Shown: positions 21,128 to 29,041 of the stretch, one piece after another
Layout of the letters: each line of letters opens with the position of its first letter
Numbering within the stretch: position 1 is the stretch's first letter
Assembly: GCF_900091845.1 (NCBI RefSeq)
Contig: NZ_FMCI01000148.1
Location: 17,514 to 81,513 of the forward strand
Direction: 5' to 3'
From: Streptomyces sp. SolWspMP-5a-2
GTDB taxonomy: Bacteria > Actinomycetota > Actinomycetes > Streptomycetales > Streptomycetaceae
Length of the DNA stretch: 64,000 nucleotides
Translations under genes and position numbers: made by a program
The notes under the pieces: generated by a model
Told to the model about the DNA's origin: nothing
Seen by the model: the letters and a program-made list of their open reading frames with translations, nothing else
Databases searched by the model: none

Positions 21128-21840
21128 CCGCACTGCTGGAGGTCGAGGATCTCAGGGTCTCCTACGGCAAGATCGAAGCCGTCAAGGGCATCTCCTTCAC
21201 GGTCGAGGCTGGCCAGGTCGTCACCCTGATCGGCACCAACGGCGCCGGGAAGACCACCACCCTGCGCACCCTCTCCGGGCTGCTCAAGCCCAGCTCCGGG
21301 AGGATCACCTTCGAGGGCAGGCCGCTCGTCGGCGTCCCCGCGCACAAGATCGTCGCTCTCGGCCTCGCCCACTCCCCCGAGGGCCGGCACATCTTCCCGC
21401 GGCTCTCCATCGCCGAGAACCTCCAGCTCGGAGCGTTCCTGCGCAAGGACAAGGAGGGGATCGAGAAGGACATCCAGCGCGCCTACGACCTCTTCCCCAT
21501 CCTCGGGGAGCGCCGCAAGCAGGCCGCGGGCACCCTCTCCGGCGGTGAGCAGCAGATGCTCGCCATGGGCCGCGCCCTGATGTCGCAGCCCAAGCTGCTC
21601 ATGCTCGACGAACCCTCCATGGGCCTCTCGCCGATCATGATGCAGAAGATCATGTCGACGATCGCCGAGCTGAAGTCCCAGGGCACCACGATCCTGCTCG
21701 TCGAGCAGAACGCCCAGGCCGCGCTCTCCCTCGCCGACCACGGCCACGTCATGGAGGTCGGCAGCATCGTGCTCTCCGGCACCGGCGGCGACCTCCTGCA
21801 CGACGAGTCCGTCCGCAAGGCGTACCTGGGCGAGGACTGA
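21124..21840 (+). CDS. livF: Branched-chain amino acid ABC transporter ATPase LivF
   Basis: 238 residues, typical LivF length. Walker A GTNGAGKTTTLRTLSG, Q-loop/PEGRHIFPRLS, signature LSGGEQQMLAMGRAL, Walker B LLMLDEPSMGLSP and switch EQNAQAAL. GTG 21124 overlaps the livG stop as GTGA, so translation is coupled. Last gene of the liv operon. Confidence 0.93.
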   Translation: MTALLEVEDLRVSYGKIEAVKGISFTVEAGQVVTLIGTNGAGKTTTLRTLSGLLKPSSGRITFEGRPLVGVPAHKIVALGLAHSPEGRHIFPRLSIAENLQLGAFLRKDKEGIEKDIQRAYDLFPILGERRKQAAGTLSGGEQQMLAMGRALMSQPKLLMLDEPSMGLSPIMMQKIMSTIAELKSQGTTILLVEQNAQAALSLADHGHVMEVGSIVLSGTGGDLLHDESVRKAYLGED

Positions 21841-21860
21841 CCCCTCCCCCGGCACACGAC

Positions 21861-21892
21861 GAGGCCCGCGCCCCCTCGGGGACGCGGGCCTC
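21861..21892. terminator. Bidirectional terminator between livF and the ANTAR regulator
   Basis: GAGGCCCGCG (21861-21870) and CGCGGGCCTC (21883-21892) form a perfect 10-bp stem with a 12-nt loop between two convergent genes. Confidence 0.75.
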
Positions 21893-21909
21893 CGACCGTT
21901 GCGGGCGGC

Positions 21910-22566
21910 TCAGCCCTTGGCGGCCTTCTTCTCCTGCGCGTCCTGGATGACCGCCTCCGCCACCTGCTGCATCGACATGCGGCGGTCCATCGACGTCTTC
22001 TGGATCCACCGGAACGCGGCGGGCTCGGTCAGGCCGTACTCGGTCTGGAGCACCGACTTGGCCCGGTCCACCAGCTTGCGCGTCTCCAGGCGCTGGGAGA
22101 GGTCCGCGACCTCCTTCTCCAGCTCCTTCAGCTCGGTGAACCGCGAGACGGCCATCTCGATCGCCGGGACGACGTCGCTCTTGCTGAACGGCTTCACCAG
22201 GTACGCCATCGCACCGGCGTCCCTGGCCCGCTCCACCAGGTCGCGCTGGGAGAACGCGGTCAGCATCAGGACCGGCGCGATGCGGTCCCCGGCGATCTTC
22301 TCGGCCGCGGAGATGCCGTCGAGCTTCGGCATCTTGACGTCCAGGATCACCAGGTCGGGGCGGTGCTCGCGGGCCAGCTCGACGGCCTGCTCACCGTCTC
22401 CCGCCTCGCCGACGACGCTGTACCCCTCCTCCTCCAGCATCTCTTTCAGATCGAGCCGGATCAGGGCCTCGTCCTCGGCGATGACGACACGGGTCGTCAG
22501 CGGAGGCACGTGCGACTTGTCGTCGTCGGGCGCGTCTGCGGGCTGGGGCGACTCGGGGGCGGTCAC
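21910..22566 (-). CDS. pdtaR: ANTAR-domain response regulator (PdtaR-like)
   Basis: 218 residues. After a short Pro/Asp-rich N-terminus, a receiver domain runs from about 25 to 140 (VVIAEDEALIRLDLKEML with the acidic pair, LVILDVKMPKLDG with the phospho-acceptor Asp, MLTAFSQ, YLVKPFSK). A C-terminal ANTAR domain follows (about 155-210; LVDRAKSVLQTEYGLTEPAA, AFRWIQKTSMD). ANTAR domains bind paired RNA hairpins and antiterminate; the layout matches M. tuberculosis PdtaR (Rv1626). GTG 22566 is the start because AAGGAG lies 5 nt upstream; the longer open frame is not conserved-looking. No partner kinase (PdtaS) is in the window. Confidence 0.88.
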   Translation of the reverse strand: MTAPESPQPADAPDDDKSHVPPLTTRVVIAEDEALIRLDLKEMLEEEGYSVVGEAGDGEQAVELAREHRPDLVILDVKMPKLDGISAAEKIAGDRIAPVLMLTAFSQRDLVERARDAGAMAYLVKPFSKSDVVPAIEMAVSRFTELKELEKEVADLSQRLETRKLVDRAKSVLQTEYGLTEPAAFRWIQKTSMDRRMSMQQVAEAVIQDAQEKKAAKG

Positions 22567-22665
22567 GGGGGCTCCTTGTCCGGGGCTGGGTGCTGCTCCC
22601 AAGAGCCTACCTAGCTGGGGTAAGGTAACGCGCAGCAGGTGACTCTGACCTGTGTGTGAGAGGAA

Positions 22666-22738
22666 GCCCCGGTAGTCCAGCGGTAGAGACACGGTGCTCA
22701 AACCACCGACAGCGTCGGTTCGAATCCGACTCGGGGCA
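22666..22738 (+). tRNA. tRNA with CAA anticodon (tRNA-Leu), short variable loop
   Basis: A complete cloverleaf of 73 nt: acceptor GCCCCGG pairs with TCGGGGC (one G-U), a 3-bp D stem GTC/GAC with GG in the loop, anticodon stem CGGTG/CACCG around CTCAAAC (anticodon CAA at 22699-22701), T stem GTCGG/CCGAC with TTCGAAT, discriminator A. CCA is not encoded. The variable region is only 5 nt (ACAGC), although bacterial tRNA-Leu is normally a type II tRNA with a long variable arm. The anticodon reads UUG (Leu), so the assignment rests on anticodon alone. A strong terminator follows. Confidence 0.85.
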
Positions 22739-22768
22739 CTCGCCTTCGTATCGAAGGATGCCCAACGG

Positions 22769-22798
22769 AGCGGATGTCCACTGGTGTGGACATCCGCT
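22769..22798 (+). terminator. Terminator of the tRNA gene
   Basis: AGCGGATGTCCAC (22769-22781) and GTGGACATCCGCT (22786-22798) form a perfect 13-bp stem with a TGGT loop, followed by TTCT. A smaller hairpin CCTTCG-TAT-CGAAGG lies just before it (22743-22757). Confidence 0.85.
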
Positions 22799-22840
22799 TT
22801 CTGCTGTGTGTAGCCGGGATCACTCCCGGCGTGCGCCCGG

Positions 22841-22869
22841 CGGCCGGCGGGAGCCCGCCCCGCCGGCCG
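22841..22869 (-). terminator. Terminator of pyk
   Basis: CGGCCGGCGG (22841-22850) and CCGCCGGCCG (22860-22869) form a 10-bp stem with a 9-nt loop, 21 nt past the pyk stop on the minus strand. Confidence 0.6.
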
Positions 22870-22890
22870 TCGGGGGACCGGACCCGCCCG

Positions 22891-24327
22891 CTACTTCGGG
22901 CTGTCGTCCTCGCCGATGTGGTGGATGCGGACCAGGTTGGTGGACCCCGACACCCCGGGCGGTGAGCCCGCCGTGATGACGACGACGTCCCCCGTCTCGC
23001 AGCGTCCGTGGGCCAGCAGGAGTTCGTCGACCTGGTCGACCATGGCGTCGGTGGAGTCGACGCGCGGGCCGAGGAAGGTGTCGACGCCCCAGGTCAGATT
23101 GAGCTGGGCGCGGGTGGCCGGGTCGGGCGTGAAGGCGAGGAGCGGGATCGGCGAGCGGTAGCGGGAGAGACGGCGGACGGTGTCGCCCGACTGGGTGAAG
23201 GCGACCAGGAACTTGGCCCCGACGAAGTCGCCGATCTCGGCGGCGGCGCGGGCGACGGCACCGCCCTGGGTGCGCGGTTTGTTCTGCTCGGTGAGCGGGG
23301 GCAGCCCGTCGGCGAGGAGGTCCTCCTCGGCGGCCTCGACGATCCTCGCCATGGTGCGGACGGTCTCCACCGGGTGCTTGCCGACGCTGGTCTCGCCGGA
23401 GAGCATCACGGCGTCGGTGCCGTCGAGGACCGCGTTGGCGACGTCGGACGCCTCGGCGCGGGTCGGCCGGGAGTTGTCGATCATGGAGTCGAGCATCTGG
23501 GTGGCGACGATGACCGGTTTGGCGTTGCGCCGGGCGAGGGCGACGGCGCGCTTCTGGACGATGGGCACCTGTTCGAGGGGCATCTCGACGCCGAGGTCGC
23601 CGCGGGCGACCATGATGCCGTCGAAGGCGGCGACGATGTCGTCGAGCGCGTCGACGGCCTGGGGCTTCTCGACCTTGGCGATGACCGGGACGCGGCGGCC
23701 CTCCTCGTCCATGATGCGGTGGACGTCGAGGATGTCGCGGCCGCTGCGGACGAAGGAGAGCGCGACGACGTCGAAGCCGGTGCGCAGGGCCCAGCGCAGG
23801 TCGTCCTCGTCCTTGCCGGAGAGGGCGGGCACGGAGACGGCGACGCCGGGCAGGTTGAGGCCCTTGTGGTCGGAGACGACGCCGCCCTCGACGACCCGGG
23901 TGCGGACGCGGGGTCCGTCGACGGCGGTGACTTCGAGGCAGACCCTGCCGTCGTCGACGAGGACGCGTTCACCGGGGGCGACGTCGGCGGCGAGACCGGC
24001 GTGGGTGGTGCCGCAGGAGTGGCGGTCGCCGGGCGCGTCCTCTTCAACGGTGATGGTGAAGGTGTCGCCGCGTTCGAGAAGTACGGGGCCTTCGGTGAAT
24101 CGGCCCAGGCGGATCTTCGGACCCTGAAGATCGGCGAGCATTCCGACATTGTGGCCGATCTCCTCGGCGGCCTTTCGGACGCGTCGGTATCGCTCCTCGT
24201 GTTCGGCGTGGGAGCCGTGGCTGAGGTTGAGTCGGGCGACGTCCATTCCGGCCTCGACCAGTGCTTTGATCTGGTCGTACGAGTCGGTGGCGGGGCCCAG
24301 GGTACAGACGATCTTTGCGCGGCGCAT
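22891..24327 (-). CDS. pyk: Pyruvate kinase
   Basis: 478 residues, standard length. It converts phosphoenolpyruvate and ADP to pyruvate and ATP. Motifs: RRAKIVCTLGPATDS, DVARLNLSHGSH, ADLQGPKIRLG, VIAKVEKPQAVD, GIMVARGDLGVE (active-site region) and VIVATQMLDSMIDNSRPTRAEASD, then the C-terminal allosteric domain ending GSTNLVRIHHIGED. The ATG at 24327 has only a weak AGG upstream. The AT-richer stretch 24405-24470 probably holds its promoter. Single-gene transcription is likely given the terminators around it. Confidence 0.95.
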   Translation of the reverse strand: MRRAKIVCTLGPATDSYDQIKALVEAGMDVARLNLSHGSHAEHEERYRRVRKAAEEIGHNVGMLADLQGPKIRLGRFTEGPVLLERGDTFTITVEEDAPGDRHSCGTTHAGLAADVAPGERVLVDDGRVCLEVTAVDGPRVRTRVVEGGVVSDHKGLNLPGVAVSVPALSGKDEDDLRWALRTGFDVVALSFVRSGRDILDVHRIMDEEGRRVPVIAKVEKPQAVDALDDIVAAFDGIMVARGDLGVEMPLEQVPIVQKRAVALARRNAKPVIVATQMLDSMIDNSRPTRAEASDVANAVLDGTDAVMLSGETSVGKHPVETVRTMARIVEAAEEDLLADGLPPLTEQNKPRTQGGAVARAAAEIGDFVGAKFLVAFTQSGDTVRRLSRYRSPIPLLAFTPDPATRAQLNLTWGVDTFLGPRVDSTDAMVDQVDELLLAHGRCETGDVVVITAGSPPGVSGSTNLVRIHHIGEDDSPK

Positions 24328-24460
24328 ACCGTGAAGCCTAGGGCTTACCGATGGGTAGGGAATTGGGCGTGCGTGTCCGTTCGACGACCGGTGGATGAAA
24401 CGTCGTGAACAGATCTCGAATGATAAGGAGATCCGCTCCGATGAGCATATTCATTGCTTT

Positions 24461-25159
24461 TCAGAGGCGCGGGGGCACCAGCGTGAAACGGGCATTGACG
24501 GCGGCGTGGATTTCCTGCCGCTGGGGTTCGAGATCGAGCGGTGCGGGGGTGTCGTCGGCGGGACCCGCGAAGGCCATGGAGCGGGCGCGGCCGGGACCCG
24601 CCGGGTAGGGCTGCGGGATGTCGGCGCCGATGTCGGCAATCTCCAGGAGCGCGGCGAGGGTGGTGCCGAGGGCCTCGGCGTACTCGCGGGCGCGCTGGAC
24701 GGCCTCCTTGACGGCCTGCCGCCGGGCGCGGGCGTGGACGGGCGAGTCGGGGCGCAGGCTCCACGAGGGCCCGTCGAGGCGGGTGAGGTCGTGGTCGGCG
24801 AGCTTGGTGGTGAGTTCACCGAGGGCGGTGAAGTCGCCGAACTCGACGGTGAGATGGACGCTGCCGTGGTAGGTGCGGACGCGTTCGCCCCGGCCGCGCG
24901 GGGCGAGTTCGGGGGCGAGGGAGAAGTGGCCGGTCTCCAGGTGCTCGACGGCGTCGCCGTAGCTCTTGAGCAGGTCGAGGGTGGTCGCGTTGCGCCGGGT
25001 GAGGTCGTCGAGGGTGGCGCGGCGGTCCTTGCCGCGGGCGGTGAGGGTGATGCCGACGCGGGCGATCTCGGGGTCGGCCTCCAGGTGGGCCTCGCCGCGG
25101 ACGGCGATGTGCGGCGCGTCGGGGGTGGGGTGGGGGTGGCCGGGCGTGGGGGTGGTCAT
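24461..25159 (-). CDS. SIMPL (DUF541) domain protein
   Basis: 232 residues. The DUF541/SIMPL pattern is present: HIAVRGEAHLEADPEIARVGITLTARG at the N-terminus (read as two adjoining motifs), YHGSVHLTVEFGDF in the middle and REYAEALGTTLAALLEIADIG towards the C-terminus. SIMPL proteins are usually exported, but no signal peptide is visible here, so a cytoplasmic location is likely. Function unknown. ATG 25159 is chosen because the upstream extension is not protein-like. Confidence 0.75.
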   Translation of the reverse strand: MTTPTPGHPHPTPDAPHIAVRGEAHLEADPEIARVGITLTARGKDRRATLDDLTRRNATTLDLLKSYGDAVEHLETGHFSLAPELAPRGRGERVRTYHGSVHLTVEFGDFTALGELTTKLADHDLTRLDGPSWSLRPDSPVHARARRQAVKEAVQRAREYAEALGTTLAALLEIADIGADIPQPYPAGPGRARSMAFAGPADDTPAPLDLEPQRQEIHAAVNARFTLVPPRL

Positions 25160-25310
25160 ACGCCCCACTCTGTCATGTCTCGGTCGATCGGGAGAGTGTC
25201 CGCACCGGTGTTCGGTCACCAGATCGAAACCTCGCAGACCTATTGCCGGGCACCGGGAGCGGGTCAGAATCTACGCGCGTCATCGACCTTTTCCTCCAGG
25301 AGATCCAGAC

Positions 25311-27128
25311 ATGCCGTTGAACCGCCGGAAGTTTCTGACGAAGTCCGCCGTGACCGGGGCCGGGGTGGCCCTGACCGGTGCCGTGACGGCTCCCGCGGCG
25401 GAGGCGGCACCCGGCCACGGACACGGACACCCGCACCCGAAGCCCGCGAAGCGGTACGCGCTGACCGTGCTGGGCACCACCGACCTTCACGGGCATGTCT
25501 TCAACTGGGACTACTTCAAGGACGCGGAGTACACGGACAGCGCGGGCAACGCGCAGGGCCTGGCCCGGATCTCGACGCTGGTGAACGCGATCCGCAAGGA
25601 GAAGGGCCGCGAGAACACGCTGCTCATCGACGCGGGCGACACGATCCAGGGCACGCCGCTGACGTACTACTACGCGAAGGTCGACCCGATCACCGCCAAG
25701 CGCGGCCCGGTGCACCCGATGGCGCAGGCGATGAACGCGATCGGGTACGACGCGGCCGCGCTGGGCAACCACGAGTTCAACTACGGCATCGAGACGCTGC
25801 GGAAGTTCGAGAGCCAGCTCCGGTTCCCGCTGCTGGGCGCGAACGCGGTCGACGCGAAGACGCTGAAGCCCGCCTTCCAGCCCTACGTCATGAAGACGTT
25901 CCACGTGAAGGGCGCCCCGCCGGTGAAGGTGGCGGTGCTCGGCCTGACGAACCCGGGCATCGCGATCTGGGACAAGGCGTACGTGCAGGGCAAGTTGACG
26001 TTCCCCGGCCTTGAGGAGCAGGCGGCGAAGTGGGTGCCGAAGCTGCGCTCGATGGGCGCGGACGTGGTGATCGTCTCGGCGCACTCGGGCTCCTCGGGCA
26101 CGTCGTCCTACGGTGACCAGCTCCCGTACGTGGAGAACTCCGCGGCCCTGGTGGCGCAGCAGGTGCCGGGGATCGACGCGATCCTGGTGGGCCACGCGCA
26201 CCTGGAGATCCCGGAGTTGAAGGTCACCAACACCGCGACGGGCCGCACGGTCGTGCTGTCGGAGCCGCTGGCGTTCGCGGAGCGGCTGTCGGTGTTCGAC
26301 ATCGGCCTGGTGTTCACCAAGGGCCGCTGGTCGGTCGAGACGGTCGCCTCGAAGGTGCTGAACTCCAACACCGTGGCGGACGACCCGAAGATCACCCGGC
26401 TGATCAAGGACCAGCACGCCAAGGTCGTCCGGTACGTGAACCAGGTCGTCGGTACGGCGACGGAGACGCTGACCACGGTCGACGCCCGGTACAAGGACGC
26501 GCCGATCATCGACCTGATCACCAAGGTCCAGGAGGACGTCGTCAAGGCGGCCCTGGTGGGGACGGAGTACGCGTCGCTGCCGGTGCTCGCGCAGGCGTCG
26601 CCCTTCTCCCGGACCTCGGAGATCCCGGCGGGGAGCGTGACGATCCGGGACCTGTCGGGTCTGTACGTGTACGACAACACCCTGGTCGCGAAGGTGATGA
26701 CGGGTGCGCAGCTGCGGGCGTACCTGGAGTTCTCGGCGGAGTACTTCGTGCAGACGGCCGCCGGTGCGCCGGTCGACGTGGAGAAGCTGACCAACGCGAA
26801 CAACCGTCCCGACTACAACTACGACTACGTGTCGGGGCTCTCCTACGACATCGACGTCGCGCAGCCCGCCGGGTCGCGGATCAAGAACCTGACGTACGAG
26901 GGCGCGGCGCTGTCGGACACGCGGCAGTTCGTGCTGGCGGTGAACAACTACCGGGCCAACGGCGGCGGCGCGTTCCCGCACGTGGCGTCGGCGACGGAGG
27001 TGTGGTCGGAGTCGACGGAGATCCGCACCCGGATCGCCGAGTGGGTGACGGCGAAGGGCGTGCTGGACCCGAAGGACTTCGCGTCGGTGGACTGGCGGCT
27101 GACGCGGAACGGGACCCCCGTGTTCTAG
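25311..27128 (+). CDS. Tat-exported bifunctional 5'-nucleotidase/metallophosphoesterase
   Basis: 605 residues. The signal peptide has a twin-arginine motif (NRRKFLTK, residues 4-11) and a hydrophobic core ending AAEAAPG; a His/Gly/Pro-rich spacer follows. The calcineurin-like metallophosphatase domain (about 50-310) has TTDLHGHV, DAGDTIQGTP, ALGNHEFNYG, SAHSGSSG and GHAHLEIPE, supplying metal ligands. The 5'-nucleotidase C-terminal domain (about 355-560) has NNRPDYNYDY and FVLAVNNYRANGGGAF for nucleoside binding. It belongs to the UshA/CpdB group and likely scavenges phosphate or nucleosides outside the cell. ATG 25311 has AGGAG 8 nt upstream. A possible promoter is TTGCCG-N16-CAGAAT (25243-25270). 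Confidence 0.9.
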   Translation: MPLNRRKFLTKSAVTGAGVALTGAVTAPAAEAAPGHGHGHPHPKPAKRYALTVLGTTDLHGHVFNWDYFKDAEYTDSAGNAQGLARISTLVNAIRKEKGRENTLLIDAGDTIQGTPLTYYYAKVDPITAKRGPVHPMAQAMNAIGYDAAALGNHEFNYGIETLRKFESQLRFPLLGANAVDAKTLKPAFQPYVMKTFHVKGAPPVKVAVLGLTNPGIAIWDKAYVQGKLTFPGLEEQAAKWVPKLRSMGADVVIVSAHSGSSGTSSYGDQLPYVENSAALVAQQVPGIDAILVGHAHLEIPELKVTNTATGRTVVLSEPLAFAERLSVFDIGLVFTKGRWSVETVASKVLNSNTVADDPKITRLIKDQHAKVVRYVNQVVGTATETLTTVDARYKDAPIIDLITKVQEDVVKAALVGTEYASLPVLAQASPFSRTSEIPAGSVTIRDLSGLYVYDNTLVAKVMTGAQLRAYLEFSAEYFVQTAAGAPVDVEKLTNANNRPDYNYDYVSGLSYDIDVAQPAGSRIKNLTYEGAALSDTRQFVLAVNNYRANGGGAFPHVASATEVWSESTEIRTRIAEWVTAKGVLDPKDFASVDWRLTRNGTPVF

Positions 27129-27144
27129 CCGCTTCCCGCGCGGT

Positions 27145-27177
27145 GCGCCCCGGTCGGCAGGTCGCCGGCCGGGGCGC
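27145..27177. terminator. Bidirectional terminator between nucleotidase and N-hydroxylase genes
   Basis: GCGCCCCGGTCGGC (27145-27158) pairs with GCCGGCCGGGGCGC (27164-27177), 14 bp with one G-U, 5-nt loop, between convergent genes. Confidence 0.75.
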
Positions 27178-27198
27178 CGTCGTGTCGGGCGCCGGGCG

Positions 27199-28617
27199 TC
27201 ATCTGCCCTCGACGAGGGGGGTGAGGACGGTGGCCTGGCGGGCGGCGGGGATGTGGGGGGTGCGCTGGTCGAGCCCGAAGGTGGTGAAGGCGGTGCGGGC
27301 CGGGAGGCGGTAAGTCTCCTCGCCGGTCAGGGAGTTGAGGATGGTGGCGCTGCGCCAGGCGGCGAGGCCGAGGTCGGGGGCGCCGACGCCGTGGGTGTGG
27401 CGTTCGGCGTTCAGGACGTAGGCGTGGCAGCCGGTGGTGGTCACGGAGGGGTCGAGGACCAGGCGGAACCGCTCGTCGACGCGGGGGCGTTCGCGGCTGT
27501 CGCGGCGGAGGTAGGGGTCGAGTCCGGCGAGGACGCCGTCGAGAGGCCGTTCCCGGTAGCCGGTGGCGAGAACGACGGCGTCGGTGGTGAGGCGGGTGCG
27601 GGTGGCCTGCTGCACATGTTCGAGGTGGAGTTCGACCCGGGTGGTGGCGATGCGGCCCGCGGTGCGGACCCGGACCCCGGGGGTGAGGACGGCGTCGGGC
27701 CAGCCGCCGTGCAGGGTGCGCCGGTACAGCTCGGCGTGGATGGCGGCGATGGTGTCGGCGTCGATGCCCTTGTGGAGTTGCCACTGGGTGGTGTTGAGGC
27801 GGTCGCGGGTGCTCTCGCCGAGCGCGTGGAAGTAACGCGTGTAGTCGGGGGTGAAGTGTTCCAGGCCGAGCTTGGAGTACTCCATGGGCGCGAAGGACTC
27901 GGTACGGCCGAGCCAGTGGAGCCGTTCGCGGCCCGGGGGACGGTCGCGCAGGAGGTCGAGGAAGATCTCGGCGCCCGACTGCCCCGAGCCGATGACGGTG
28001 ACGTGGCCCGCGGCGCGCAGGGTGTCGCGGTGGGTGAGGTAGTCGGCGGCGTGGACGACGGGGACGGCGGGGGTCTCCACGAGGGGTTTGAGGGGCTCGG
28101 GGACGTACGGCTCGGTGCCGATGCCGAGGGCGACGTTGCGGGTGAAGGTGCGGCCGAGCGCCTCGGCCTCGCCGTCGGCGTCGAGCTGGGTGTAGTCGAC
28201 CTCGAACAGGGAGCGTTCGGGGTTCCAGCGCACGGCGTCGACCTGGTGGCCGAAGTGCAGGGCGGGGAGTTCGCCGGCGACCCAGCGGCAGTAGGCGTCG
28301 TACTCGGCGCGCGCGATGTGGAAGTGCTCGGCGAAGTAGAACGGGAAGAGGCGGTCGCGGGTCTTCAGGTAGTTGAGGAAGGTCCACTGGCTCGCGGGGT
28401 CGGCGAGGGTGACGAGGTCGGCGAGGAAGGGGACCTGGATGCGGGCGCCGTCGAGGAGGAGGCCCGGGTGCCAGCTGAAGTGGGGGCGCTGCTCGTAGAA
28501 GGCGGCGTCGAGCCGGGTGAGGGGGGCGGCGAGAGCGGCGAGGGAGAGGTTGCTCGGGCCGATGCCGATGCCGACGAGATCGCGGGAGGCGTCGGGCTCG
28601 GGGTGGGGGGTGGTCAT
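27199..28617 (-). CDS. Lysine N6-/ornithine N5-hydroxylase family flavoprotein
   Basis: 472 residues. A flavin-dependent N-monooxygenase of the SidA/IucD/PvdA family, which makes the hydroxylamine used in hydroxamate siderophores. Motifs: DLVGIGIGPSNLSLAALA (FAD), FSWHPGLLLDGARIQVPFL, VTVIGSGQSGAEIFLDLL (NADPH) and DAVVLATGYRERPL. ATG 28617 has AAGGA about 11 nt upstream. It is an orphan: no acyltransferase, NIS synthetase or NRPS lies nearby and no DmdR-type iron box was seen in front of it. Whether the substrate is lysine, ornithine or another diamine cannot be read from sequence. Confidence 0.85.
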   Translation of the reverse strand: MTTPHPEPDASRDLVGIGIGPSNLSLAALAAPLTRLDAAFYEQRPHFSWHPGLLLDGARIQVPFLADLVTLADPASQWTFLNYLKTRDRLFPFYFAEHFHIARAEYDAYCRWVAGELPALHFGHQVDAVRWNPERSLFEVDYTQLDADGEAEALGRTFTRNVALGIGTEPYVPEPLKPLVETPAVPVVHAADYLTHRDTLRAAGHVTVIGSGQSGAEIFLDLLRDRPPGRERLHWLGRTESFAPMEYSKLGLEHFTPDYTRYFHALGESTRDRLNTTQWQLHKGIDADTIAAIHAELYRRTLHGGWPDAVLTPGVRVRTAGRIATTRVELHLEHVQQATRTRLTTDAVVLATGYRERPLDGVLAGLDPYLRRDSRERPRVDERFRLVLDPSVTTTGCHAYVLNAERHTHGVGAPDLGLAAWRSATILNSLTGEETYRLPARTAFTTFGLDQRTPHIPAARQATVLTPLVEGR

Positions 28618-29041
28618 GCGGGGGTGGTCCTTCCACGGGTGCCTGCGGTGCGGGGGTGCGGGGCGCCGTGGGGCTGGCTGTCGGTCCTGTCGCGGGGTGG
28701 GTGTGGATCGGTTCTCCCGGGCGCCGTCCCAGCTTGGCCGCACCGGTGGGAGGCGCTCCGGCTGTTCGGAGATGTGGACCCGAAAGGGGTACGTCTGGCG
28801 CGGCCCCGGGAGCGGTGGGGGGACTGCGGAGCCGCGTGACTTCTCACGTCACGCGACTCCGGCTGCCGGGGGGGCGGGCGCGGGCAGGGGCACAGGCACG
28901 CCACGGGCATGGGCGCGGGCGCGGGCCGACGAACACACGGCCCAGGCCGAAGCGGGCGCCGACCGGGATCACACGCCCCCGGCCGACACAGGTACAGGCC
29001 CGCCGGTCACCCGCCCCGCGTGATACGGCCGGGTCCCCGCT
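28618..29041. other. Intergenic region of 424 bp between pepN and the N-hydroxylase gene
   Basis: Contains a strong inverted repeat (28828-28860, listed separately) and otherwise very GC-rich sequence with spurious frames. No iron-box-like TTAGGTTAGGCTAACCTAA element was found. Confidence 0.5.
28828..28860 (-). terminator. Hairpin downstream of pepN
   Basis: GGAGCCGCGTGAC (28828-28840) and GTCACGCGACTCC (28848-28860) form a 13-bp stem with one G-U and a 7-nt loop. It is about 180 nt after the pepN stop. It could equally be an operator, since GCGTGAC-N7-GTCACGC is a regular dyad. Confidence 0.5.

Noticed and set aside
24405..24608. Plus-strand frame with AAGGAG upstream of an ATG near 24441
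   Set aside because: It runs antisense through the SIMPL gene, has no recognisable protein character and lies in the probable pyk promoter region.
25201..25270. PHO-box-like 11-mers before the nucleotidase gene (GTTCGGTCACC)
   Set aside because: Only one unit resembles the consensus; the neighbouring 11-mers do not keep the GTTCA core.
27002..27313. Plus-strand frame overlapping the nucleotidase 3' end
   Set aside because: Overlaps a terminator and two real genes; composition is a shadow.
28618..28860. DmdR1/IdeR iron box upstream of the N-hydroxylase
   Set aside because: No TTAGG...CCTAA dyad; the only dyad is the GC-rich hairpin at 28828-28860.
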